A DNA stretch of 64,000 nucleotides. It comes from Wuchereria bancrofti. Taxonomy: Eukaryota; Nematoda; Chromadorea; Rhabditida; Onchocercidae. This document shows, in pieces, positions 23,773 through 42,393 of this stretch. The position numbers were made by a program, and so were the translations under genes. Where the stretch lies: NCBI GenBank assembly GCA_005281725.1, contig SSBO01000007.1, positions 248,001 to 312,000 on the forward strand, given 5' to 3'. Within the stretch, counting starts at the first letter, position 1. Each line of letters begins with the position of its first letter. Under the pieces are notes generated by a model. The model made no database searches. It was given only the letters and a program-made list of their open reading frames with translations, and was not told the DNA's origin.

Positions 23773-24907
23773 TTATTTCAATATTACACCTCCATGTTCA
23801 TCTCCATCAATTACACTTTCCAATCCCATTTGTGTACCCGAAGGAGAACCTGAACCAAATTAACTAAAAAATAATCCCAAAAATCAGTCAAAAAATACCA
23901 AAGTATACATTACCATTATTATTTTAATCAATACCTATTATCAATAATAATATTATTGTTATTACTAATGGCAGTAGCGATAATAATGATCATAATAATT
24001 AATAATAACAATAATAATAATAATGATAATAATAATAAAATGAAGGGTAAAGGTTGAAGAAAAAAGAATAAAAGCTAAATAATAAAGAAACAAGCAGAAT
24101 ATAAACTAGAGATTAAAGAACTGAAAACAAGGAATAAGAATGAAATTAAGGAATGAATAAAGAATGATAACTAAGGAAGAATGGAGAACAAAGAACGGAT
24201 AATGGATAAAGAATAAAGCTTAATTAGTAAAGAGTAAAAGATAAAGAGCAAAGATTGTCGATTAAAGAATAATGATTAAATGAGGAAAAGAGGATAAACA
24301 TATATGAGTAAGAAACAAGGAATAAGGATTGAAGTATAAAGGTTAAGGAGTGAGAAATAAGAATTCAAGATTAAAAAGGTTAAAGACTAGTGATTAAAGA
24401 ATGAAGATTGCTGAATAAATAATGAAAAGCAGAAAATAAAGAATAAAAAAAACGAATACAGAACAAAGAATAAAAAATAAAACGATAAATAAAGAATAGA
24501 TTAGGGATTAAAAAGAATAGTTAAGAAATAAAGATTAAGGAATAACGAATAAAATCAATGAATGAAAATTACAAATTAAAGAATAACGACGAATGAATAA
24601 ATGAATAAAGAATAAAATTGGGAATAATAATAATATTAGTAATTGCAGTGAAAATATAATAATGGTCATATTGATAATGATAATGATGATGATGTAATCA
24701 ACTTACTGATATAAAATTACAAATTTCTAAAATCATAATTTTGATAATACTATTTTATTTGACCAAATAATTGTTTCATCGCAAAACGATAAATATTGTC
24801 CTTTAAAACTGAATAATACCGCCATCTTCATCATCATCATCACCAGTATAACTATTATCGGTGTCATTGGCACCTCCTTGTTCACAGATGGCATCATTGT
24901 CACACAT
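23773..24907 (-). CDS. Proposed small acidic protein, two exons, 54 residues
   Basis: On the minus strand an ATG at 24907 opens MCDNDAICEQGGANDTDNSY followed by TGDDDDEDG. Exon 1 ends at 24820 with a GGCG|GTATT donor in phase 1. A TTTGGTTCAG acceptor then starts exon 2 at 23849, reading SPSGTQMGLESVIDGDEHGG and VILK before TAA at 23773. Phases agree, both halves have similar acidic, Gly-rich composition, and both lie in patches less AT-rich than the surrounding desert. A GTAAGCAG acceptor-like site about 45 bp upstream of the ATG could take a spliced leader; an in-frame stop lies between it and the ATG. I do not recognise the family. It has two Cys, no signal peptide and no transmembrane helix. 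It could be a complete small gene, one end of a larger gene, or chance. It is divergent from the channel gene starting at 25408. Confidence 0.45.
24020..24640 (+). repeat. Degenerate polypurine A/G-rich tract in intron of the small acidic gene
   Basis: About 600 bp of plus-strand sequence made almost only of AAGAATAAAG-like words with very few C residues, flanked by AAT/GAT triplet runs. Such strand asymmetry suggests expansion of a short motif followed by decay. No open frame of interest. Confidence 0.7.
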
Positions 24908-25407
24908 ATTCGATGGGAGGATGGGTTTGCAACAACATCATCGGTACTGCTTACGCCTTCAGCCAAATTCACTTTTCACAACTCATCAACCTCTGTAATA
25001 CACTCCTACATTTTCTATTAATAATTTTATAATATTGGTTAACAAAAGATTGTTTATTTTATTTACTGCTATTAACTGTAACTGTTTAATCTACTTTTAT
25101 TATTATTATTATTTCGAGAAGTGATACGAATATTTTGAATACTAACACGAAAACAGAGTAAAAGTCAATATTGTTGACCTCATATCGATCACACATTATT
25201 TTTTACCATATATCTGTACTGTTTTTAAGGAATTATTATCCCATTAAATTGATTAGAATTTCATCAATTACTTCTCAAATGCATATAAACTAAAAAAAAT
25301 TATTCATAATTTACTGATTTTCTTCCTATCATAGATAAGCGGTAAATTTTATATTTTCCGACTGAATTTTCGGAAAAAATCGAACGAATAAACAAGTAAA
25401 CAAAGAA

Positions 25408-28400
25408 ATGAAACAAAAACACATGATGTTTTCATTAATACCATTTTTACGATTAATATGTATTATATCATCTGTTAATCATTCAATGATCACAAATGCG
25501 CTTACTGACAATGAAACTTTATTGGAAAACTATCGGATCACTGGGTAAGTTAATCTTTCTAGTTTTTCTCCTTCTCTTTCTCCAGATATATTTCTTTTGT
25601 TAAATTTAAAATTTTAAACTTTATGAATATAATATTAAAATTGATTGGAAACATTAAAGTTGATTAGAAATATTACGTAATAATTTTTGTGTTAAAGTTT
25701 AATCCGTATAATACTGAAATCGATTAAAAACCGATAAACAGTTATTACGCCATTTTTCCCGCTATAAACATCCTAATTAATTTCAGTTCCCGAGTTCTTT
25801 GCAAAAGAATAATGAGATGATAAAAAAGTTATCGACACATTTCTCTCTCTCTCCCTCCCTCTCTCTCTCTCTCTCCCTCTCTCTCTTTCTTTCTTTCATC
25901 TTTCTCACTAATCCGTTAATTTATCGGTGGGATTCACTCACCTAATTAATTGTTTCGTATTTTCTATGACTTCGTACAGAATTACATTATATTGATTATT
26001 CAATTTAGATATTATTTACTTTAGTTTAATGGACATAAGTTTTTTAGGGAGAATTTCGTTTATGAATTTTATTAAAATGATCATACATTAATTACATAAT
26101 CTGCTAAATCTTTAATTGTCTTAAACAAGGATAAAACAATTGTACACTTTTGAAGTTTAGCCATTTTTCGCCTTCTTTTATTTCAATTTTATTTATAATT
26201 TTGGATAGCATTTTAAGTGATTTTTATGCAATATTATTCCTAAATATTATACATGATAATGACGAACTGTTTTAATGTTCTCAAATCACTAAAATTGTTA
26301 ATATAATTTAATTTATTTATTCATGAATTTCATATCCTTTTTTGTTTAGTAATCTGGTTTGCAGTTCTTTTTTTTTTTTGATTTAACAAAAAATTACTTT
26401 AATACATTTAACTACCCATACATCCACAAAACCATTTCTAATAAAATATAATATGAAGAATTAACTTTCCGACTAACCAGGACAATCCTTTTATTGATAA
26501 CAAATTTAATAAAAATGCTGGATCAAAATTAAATTAATCTTTGGTAATGATTTCAAATTAGAAAAAAGGAAAATTTTTAACCTTTAAATTATTTTCCGCA
26601 ATACATATAAAGAGACTTTCATTTTGGAATTGCTTCAAATAAATATAAAGAAATTTACTTATTTATTTCCTTGTCTGCATTTATCATTTTGCACTTTTGG
26701 AGATGAAAAAAGGAAAATTAGGGAGGAAAGACCAACTTCTCGAACTGATGTTTCTCGAAAAAAAAACTTCCTCGAATCCGCAACAAAAACTATATTTAAA
26801 TTTGGAAATGCAAAATTATGTTCACAACTCGGAACAACAGCAACAAACAAAAAAAAAAACAATTAACTTAGATAATTATGCAGATGTGAAGCAGTTTTGC
26901 TGCTATCCTGTATAATTTTCAAACAATCTTTCTTGAAACTTCCGAAGTTTTATTTAATTTCAAAAAAAAAAATCATTCGATGTTATAATGATATATTGTT
27001 TTAACTTTGCAAGTTAATAAATTTGCACTTAGTCATTTTAAAAATTTTTAGTACAGTTAATCTACTTCATTTGAATTTACTTAATCAAATTTAGATTAAT
27101 TATCACGAGATGTAATGGAATTGAATATGCTTTCATTATGGTAGTTTTTATTTTATGAATAAAATAATCGTTTAATTTTGAAAAAGAGATTTCGTTTATT
27201 ATGAAATATGTTTTTAATTTTTTCTTTAAAAAAAAATTTTTTACAAAATTTAAGACCTGATAGATCATCAAGAAAAATTGATGTGCCGAAGCGAAAAGAT
27301 TTGTTGAGCGATCGCGAAATTGTCGACAATTTATTACGTAATTATCGATTTCCAGGTATTTTACATACTTTTGCAATAAATTTTTCTTTTACTGGACAGA
27401 AAAAAAAAAAGGATTAGTCCAATAAGATTGCAAAATTTCCTTCAAAACTAAAATTCTAAACTTGCTATTTTCGGATTATTAAAGGATTATTAAATTTTTG
27501 GATTATACAGATTTACAAATGCATATAAATGGAAGAAATAGCTTTGCTTAAATTTAATAACTAATCTGAATATGGCAAATCAATGATAACTTAATGATTT
27601 TTATGATTATTTCACGTTTCACGGGCCATTTCACGTTTTATAGAGTATATAAATGAAGCAATAATCGTTCTTTCGGTTATCGTTTATTCTTACCGTAAAA
27701 TCCGTAATTAATATTTCCCGTATAAATTCTCGGTATATGATGCATAATATTTCGGAGCTTATCTTGCTAATTCTGATCCGAGCTTTCTTTTCTTTTTTTT
27801 TCGTCGTCTCTCTTTTTTCATTGTTTATAAAATTTAAAAATATCAAAAATGATATAGATATATTTACTCATAATCACGTGTGTGCACATTTCACGTATAC
27901 GTAAATCATGTCAAATATTTTTTTTTTTCATCTTTAGTAATAAATGTTACAAAAAGTTTGTAACGATTTTCTTTACTACTTAAAGAAAGCAAAGTTTTCT
28001 CTTTTTTAAGAGAAATAAACTTCTGTTTTTTTTTTTTTGTTTCTTAAATTTTGCTTTTTGCCAATTAATTAATTAAGCATTCATTTCTTTCAGATTCATC
28101 AGATAATGTAACTGTTGCTGTACATATTTCAATCGATCGTATATTAAATGATATGGAACATGAAGTTAGTAAAGATTTTGTTTCGAAATTAAAAAATTTT
28201 CTTCCTTTTTTTTTCTTCTTTTCTATTTTCAAGTGGAATTATTATTAATTAATTTTGTTTTGCAATGATTGAAGAAAAAGAGAAAGAAAGAGGAAAGGAG
28301 AGAGAGAGAGAGACAGATAAAGAAACACAACACAATGAAATCTAATATTTTTGTCGTAAATAAATAAAAATGCTTCCATTCTTAAAAATGTAGAACTTTT

Positions 28401-29070
28401 GTGACATTGGGTGCTTTTGTTTGTATATTTGTGTGATAATATGTTTATATATAATCTGCGCATAAACAAAATATTTACGTGTAAACAATGCTAACGTAAA
28501 TTGTTGAGAATGTTATAAAACTAAAAACAAAACGAAAGGAAAGAAACTTTTTTTATTTTTTAAAATATTATTATTGCAGTGCAATTTTTGGTTAACAATA
28601 AGGCAAAAATGGGTGGAAAAGCGGTTGGTTTATGAAAAGGAACGACCGAATGGTGCGCATATCCGATTGCGCTCAAGTAATTCATTTCATTTCAATTTTT
28701 TTATTTTACAGATTTTAACATAATTTTTTTTTTAAAAAAAGAAAAAATTACCCAGAAAACAGATGAAAATAAGATTATTCATTTTTCCATGCATTATGTT
28801 ACCTATCCATGGGGTGTTTTATTATTACTATTATTATTGTTGTTATTTTGTAAAAGTATTTTGATAATTGTTTTTAGGTTCTTATATTTGGAACCCATTA
28901 ATTACAATATTAAATGCATTGGAAATTCGGTTGATTGGAAAAGAGGAAGTAGAATTGCATAGTAATGGAATGGTGGAACTTACACAAAGGTTTATAAACT
29001 TTTTTGGTTTAAATGTTTTTTTAAATTTATATCAATCACCACTTCTTTTTCTGCCTTTAATAGAACTTAC

Positions 29071-29101
<31 letters not shown>

Positions 29102-32100
29102 TTTTACAGATTTTGCATAATCTTCAAATTTTTTAAATAAAAATTCTTCTTAGTACAAATGATGAAAAAAAAAATGAAAAGATTAGATAATATGAATAGA
29201 AACGGAAATAGTAATAATAATAAAATAAATGTGCAAATTTCAAATAAAATATTCTGTAGTAAATTCAAAAAAAAATTTTTTTAATTCTTTTATTGTAGTT
29301 TCGTTATTTCACACAATAAAAGTGATGGTAATAATTTACATTAAAGATTATTGGTGAAAACGATGGAAATTCACGAATTACATTCATTTCCATTTGATGA
29401 GAGAAATTGTTCACTAATCTTTCACAATGGTAATCATTTTTATTTGTATCTTCCTCAAACAATTAATATTTAGAAAGTTCATTCTGTTCAATTAAATGGA
29501 AAATTCAAGTTTGGAGCAATTTAGCTTAATTTATAGAAAAAGAATTCATATGGGAAATTTAAAATATTGAAACAAAAAAAGGAAAGAATCAAACTAAATT
29601 TCATTTTTTGGTAATTATTGTAAATGAAATGATTGGAAATTGATAAAATTTGTTCCATTGATTTTTTGCATAATTTAAAAAAATAATTTTAGAAGATTCA
29701 CGAGCTCAATGGACAGGAATAACATCAATTACAGTATCAAAAGTTGGCTGGGGTATTTGGGTGGTACTTGGCTGTGAACGTATTGGTAAAACTATTATTC
29801 TAAGCCTAAGAAGGTATTTCTTTTTTTCTAGAAAGTTTAAAATTTGAATTTTTTTGTTTTGGATTAAAAAAGGAATGAAAGTAGATATAAAAAAGGTTTT
29901 CATTTTCTTCTTGCTTCGAAATTTAACTTTAAAGTTAAATAGAAAATTTGTAAAGTATGCAAATATATGTATCAGAAATTTGATCGCTTTCAATCCTTTC
30001 CAAGGTATCCCCTCAAACAATTAAAAATTGCTGTTTAATTCAAAGTCTTTCAAATTTTCGCTTTTTTCTTTAACTTTCAGTCATTTAATCAAACGTTAAT
30101 TGTCTTTCATTTTATTTCAATTATTATTACTATTACTATTATTGTTATCATTATTAATATTATTATTGTTGTTATTATTATCATTATTATTATTATTAAT
30201 TATTATTATTCCAGATCAATAATGATTTGGATCTGGACACTATATGCGCCAACAACAATCCTCTTTTTTTGTTCGTGGTTATCACTTTGGGCTGCAAGTA
30301 ATTCGGCCAAGCATCGTTTCGTTATNATATATATATATATATATATATATACAGATTTTACAGATTTTGCATAATCTTCAAATTTTTTAAATAAAAATTC
30401 TTCTTAGTACAAATGATGAAAAAAAAAATGAAAAGATTAGATAATATGAATAGAAACGGAAATAGTAATAATAATAAAATAAATGTGCAAATTTCAAATA
30501 AAATATTCTGTAGTAAATTCAAAAAAAAATTTTTTTAATTCTTTTATTGTAGTTTCGTTATTTCACACAATAAAAGTGATGGTAATAATTTACATTAAAG
30601 ATTATTGGTGAAAACGATGGAAATTCACGAATTACATTCATTTCCATTTGATGAGAGAAATTGTTCACTAATCTTTCACAATGGTAATCATTTTTATTTG
30701 TATCTTCCTCAAACAATTAATATTTAGAAAGTTCATTCTGTTCAATTAAATGGAAAATTCAAGTTTGGAGCAATTTAGCTTAATTTATAGAAAAAGAATT
30801 CATATGGGAAATTTAAAATATTGAAACAAAAAAAGGAAAGAATCAAACTAAATTTCATTTTTTGGTAATTATTGTAAATGAAATGATTGGAAATTGATAA
30901 AATTTGTTCCATTGATTTTTTGCATAATTTAAAAAAATAATTTTAGAAGATTCACGAGCTCAATGGACAGGAATAACATCAATTACAGTATCAAAAGTTG
31001 GCTGGGGTATTTGGGTGGTACTTGGCTGTGAACGTATTGGTAAAACTATTATTCTAAGCCTAAGAAGGTATTTCTTTTTTTCTAGAAAGTTTAAAATTTG
31101 AATTTTTTTGTTTTGGATTAAAAAAGGAATGAAAGTAGATATAAAAAAGGTTTTCATTTTCTTCTTGCTTCGAAATTTAACTTTAAAGTTAAATAGAAAA
31201 TTTGTAAAGTATGCAAATATATGTATCAGAAATTTGATCGCTTTCAATCCTTTCCAAGGTATCCCCTCAAACAATTAAAAATTGCTGTTTAATTCAAAGT
31301 CTTTCAAATTTTCGCTTTTTTCTTTAACTTTCAGTCATTTAATCAAACGTTAATTGTCTTTCATTTTATTTCAATTATTATTACTATTACTATTATTGTT
31401 ATCATTATTAATATTATTATTGTTGTTATTATTATCATTATTATTATTATTAATTATTATTATTCCAGATCAATAATGATTTGGATCTGGACACTATATG
31501 CGCCAACAACAATCCTCTTTTTTTGTTCGTGGTTATCACTTTGGGCTGCAAGTAATTCGGCCAAGCATCGTTTCGTTATCAGTACTACAAGTTTTTTCAC
31601 CATACTTATCATTGTAAATGCTTATTTTCTTAAAATGAAAAATAAGTGAGGGAAAGATGACGAAAATATCTCATAATAGTAATTATTTCTGCTAATATTT
31701 TTTTCAAATTTAAAACGTCGAAATATGTGTAAAAAATACTTGTATGAAATTGTAAAATTTTTCAAAAAATCAAATTTCGACTAGCTTTTATCAAAAACTA
31801 TAGAATATACTTAAATTGAAACTTGAAATAGATGATTTACTTAAGTTAATAAATTATTTAGTTTGAAAAAAATCTTTAAGTACCATTCTTAATAATATCT
31901 TTCAGGCTATCAGTAGTAAATGGAATGTTACACGAACATCATATCTAAAAGCAATTGATATTTGGAATTTGCAAATTATTGCATTTGCTTTCTTTATTGT
32001 TTTCCAATCCGTTTTTATAGCTAAGAAAGTGGTGGAAAAACAAAAAACACCGAAACGAATATATGTAAATTTTACATTATAATTTTACCATAACACTTTT

Positions 32101-32462
32101 TTTTTCTTATTTCTGATTTGCAACTAGAAATTTCGAATGCAATTAATGCTTTCAGATTAGGCTATTTGTTTATGAACAATAACAATGATAATAACAACAA
32201 GAACAAAATGACATTAATGATAATAATGATAATAAAATAACAAATCAGAATTTAACTATAATTTTTGTAGAATTTTGGTGATGAATGTAATGAGAAAACA
32301 CAATGGTTCAATGAAATGCCTTATTATGCGCATTTACCGGAACGGCAACCAGCAGCTTTGATAAAAATTGTTGATTATGTTTTTCGAATTATACTACCAA
32401 TTGTTTTCTTAATCACTTGCACTGTTTATTTTGTTCATTACACTTATCTCATTAAAAGTTGA
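25408..32462 (+). CDS. Divergent pentameric (Cys-loop-type) ligand-gated ion channel subunit
   Basis: Exons: 25408-25544, 27255-27355, 28094-28164, 28580-28676, 28878-28989, 29347-29429, 29693-29813 (repeated at 30947-31067), 30215-30325 (broken by N; complete as 31469-31613), 31906-32064, 32271-32462. Using one copy of the duplicated part gives 405 residues in frame. A hydrophobic signal peptide (FSLIPFLRLICIISS) starts the protein. The extracellular domain shows TIRQKWVEKRL, SYIWNPLITILNAL, NGMVELTQR and FPFDERNC. M1 is about 243-266, M2 275-291, M3 310-330 and M4 380-402, with a short M3-M4 loop. SYLKAIDIW after M2 resembles GABA- and glutamate-gated chloride channels. Oddities: the first Cys-loop cysteine is Glu (residue 180, 14 before C194), the PAR motif reads K-H-R (273-275), and the 9' Leu is Phe284. 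Ligand and ion cannot be predicted. The exon 2 acceptor is the least certain junction. Confidence 0.85.
25842..25890. repeat. (CT)n microsatellite in first intron of the channel gene
   Basis: About 50 bp of CTCTCT with CCCT interruptions, inside the 25545-27254 intron. Confidence 0.9.
29070..29096. repeat. (AT)n microsatellite in channel intron
   Basis: About 13 AT dinucleotides. The same array abuts the N at 30327, which probably explains why the assembler stopped there. Confidence 0.9.
29073..31579. repeat. Identical 1,253-bp tandem duplication around one N: probable uncollapsed contig overlap
   Basis: Sequence 29073-30325 is repeated at a constant offset of 1,254 as 30327-31579, separated only by a single N at 30326. 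All stretches I compared match exactly, including homopolymer lengths and AT triplet arrays. Copy 1 stops inside the M1/M2 exon of the channel gene at the N. Copy 2 begins in an AT microsatellite in the middle of the preceding intron, then runs through the exon properly. This is what two overlapping contigs joined with a placeholder N would give. A real duplication would break the reading frame. Confidence 0.93.
30326..30326. other. Assembly gap (single N)
   Basis: The only ambiguous base in the window. It sits exactly at the junction of the duplicated blocks, inside the exon coding for M1/M2 of the channel. Confidence 0.98.
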
Positions 32463-33557
32463 AAAGACATAATTTATAAAATTTATTACAATGATCTCAT
32501 TATTGCTTGAGAAAAATGTTGAAATTTCTCATATTAAAAAAATGAATTCTTTTAGAAATTATTTCAAACAATTAGAATGATGTTCATCCTGTCTTCTTCT
32601 TTCTTTTTGTTTTAAATTTTATTTTAATTATTTATACTGATTATTTTCCTTACTGAATTATTATTTTCAAAGTGCCTATTGATTACTTCCCATTAGATTC
32701 CAAATAATGGCATGTGTAATTTAATCGTTTATGGAATATTTTATATGGAAGTTTACTATGACTAATGTAATATCAATCAGCCTATCTTGAAAAAAACATA
32801 GCGAAAAAAAAAATCCCAGCAAAAAATAAACATGCAAAACAAATGCATGCAGAAGTTTGGTTGATTTCGAGATATTTATTCCGTATCAGCTAAACTCAAG
32901 AAATTCCAGTAATACAAATTTCAATAAAAAGATATGTTGAAAGATATATATTCACCGAGATAATATGCTTAACTTCTTCACACAATTTCATATGTTCTTC
33001 AAAAAAAAAAAAGAAAAAAGTAAAATATAAAATAAATAAATAACAAAAAACAAAAAAATAAGATTTTCCAAAACAACAACAGAAATAGAATTTTAAAAAA
33101 TGTATATTTACGATCCAGCATTGAAATAAATTTCAGTGCGCTCTACCTGTAGCTGTATATATAAAAATCAGCATAGTTGACAGAAGACTAAAATCTGTTA
33201 AGAAATAATACACAAATGGTACTTTAAATGATACCAATTCATCACTGCCATTGTTACCATTATCATAATACGACAACCAACACAATAGTAATGATTTTCA
33301 TAAACACATTTAAATTTTCCTCCTTTTTCAAAAAAAAAAAAAAATGTAGCACGAAATTTCTCAGATAACTTCACAAAAATGTCAATTAAAAGCTATTTCA
33401 AATTTTCAATCAAATTAAGACAAATAGATAGATGGGAATGAAACGAAAACGATAAAACAAACGATAATCACAGTACGATGATGCAAAGTGATTTTTTAAT
33501 AGAGATTTTGTTAAGGATAATTTTCTAAAATAAACACACTTATGCTGCATTATGCAA
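32463..33557. other. Shared 3' region between the channel and the zinc transporter genes
   Basis: About 1.1 kb of AT-rich DNA between two convergent genes, expected to hold both 3' UTRs. AATAAA-type poly(A) signals occur on the plus strand (for example near 32825). No further exon seen. Confidence 0.6.
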
Positions 33558-40785
<7,228 letters not shown>

Positions 40786-42393
40786 GGCTAGGATCAGCTA
40801 TACTAGTTTTCATTCAGAATATCCCCAATTTTATTGCATCAAACATTTGTTTGATAAGGTAGTAGAACCTATGATGAACTGATTAACATTATGTGCCATC
40901 CACCTGAGAATGAAAGAAAATAAGTCACAGCTGAAACAACTCAATGAACTGCAATCAAATAACCACAAAAAAAAATGACATAGATTCGGCTAGATTTTAT
41001 CCAATTAAATTGAAAACAATCTGATTTAACTTCGTATCATTTCAAAATTATTTTCAATTCGATTTAATTCAACACCATATAGGTCATTCTTGATCAAATC
41101 ATAATTCAGCTCAGTTCAACTCTAACTGATAATATATAGTCAAAAAAAAATTAACAATTAGAATTGAAAATTACTCTCAATTTCCACAAGAAAAAGAAGG
41201 GATGAAATTGGAATTTATTATCACTGCGAAAAATATGCACCAGAATTACTAATAATTCAATAAACAAAGTTATATAAATGATACTGCATAAAGATATCAC
41301 ATTAAACATATTTAAACACCTGAATGCAATCCGTTTATTCCTCCTTCCTTCCGGATGCAGCATTCAATGATTTCAATAGAAAAAAGCCAGGAAAAAAAAG
41401 GATTAAAAAGAAAGAAAAAATATTAAATAGAAACAGTTTAATATTTGCGTAACATTACGTCAACTGTTTGAATATCGCACGTACCAAATAAGCGGAAATT
41501 TTACTTGAAATAGTTCCTTCTATCACTCTAACAAATTTCCAACTAATATTTTTTCACTTTTTTGAAAATTTATGATTTCCAAACATCAAAAATCAACAAA
41601 TCCACGTCATTGCTTTACTATTGTCATGGAATCTCGCTGACTATTCTATCAGAAACACACTCTATCCCTGCTACAATGCAAAACATATATTATGTAATCA
41701 ATTTTATCATCCTCTCGCTTTGCATTTTATCAAAAAAGCCCCTCTTTCTTTTCTCCCCTCTTCTACTTCCACCCTCCCTAATTGTCATACGTCATCCTTT
41801 CTCACCTCATTTCATTCTATCTTTACAAATCCTAGCAATCTCTTTATCTCCCAAATATCAGTCTATTTAGCTTTTCTAAAATCTTGAATTATCACTGCAC
41901 ATGTACTGTTTCGTTATGACATTGTATCCAATCGCAAAGTGACATGAATTTGTGACATTGCGCATCTGAACCCGGACGCCGGGAATGTTGTGTCGATCAT
42001 GTAATTTGATTTCCGGGTTTAGCCGGTAGAGCTCAGATGTTAGGGTTTGGGTTACTATTAGCGGACTTTTAGTGATACTGTAGTGAGACTACTTTGGTGT
42101 CATTTTCCTTAAGCTGATGGTTGTAAATGCCTGTGAAATTTTAATTTTAAAAGATTCACAATAACACCTTATTATTTAAATACTGAAATTTATCTGGAAC
42201 TCTTTTTAATGTCAAGAATAGCTTTATACAGGTTTGTTTTGTATTGGTAGCATATAGCATATTAATTTAAATTTTTATGAAGATTTTGATAATCTTTATT
42301 TGATGTTAAAGTGCAAACTTGTCATAATAAATTTTCGTTGAACTAGGAACTATTGTAATTTTTGGATCTTGTAAAAATTGTAAGGTTTTCTAT
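40786..42393. promoter_or_regulatory. Divergent intergenic region between the zinc transporter and RB genes (putative promoters)
   Basis: About 1.6 kb separates the two divergent start codons. On the minus side an ATTCTCAG acceptor about 125 bp before the transporter ATG fits spliced-leader addition. The RB side (41900-42080) is much more GC-rich than average and contains CCAAT at 41928 and an inverted repeat CCCGG-ACG-CCGGG at about 41972. A TTTCCGGGTTTAGCCGG stretch follows at about 42011. A canonical E2F TTTSGCGC site was not seen. These are candidate elements only. Confidence 0.4.

Noticed and set aside
29299..29340. Possible channel exon reading FVISHNK or FRYFTQ
   Set aside because: No frame joins with correct phases, and joining 28989 directly to 29347 gives the expected strand before the Cys-loop.
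29706..31274. Two identical 104-residue minus-strand frames (29706-30020 and 30960-31274), apparent gene duplication
   Set aside because: They are antisense to channel exon 7 and its intron, and are identical only because the assembly block is repeated.
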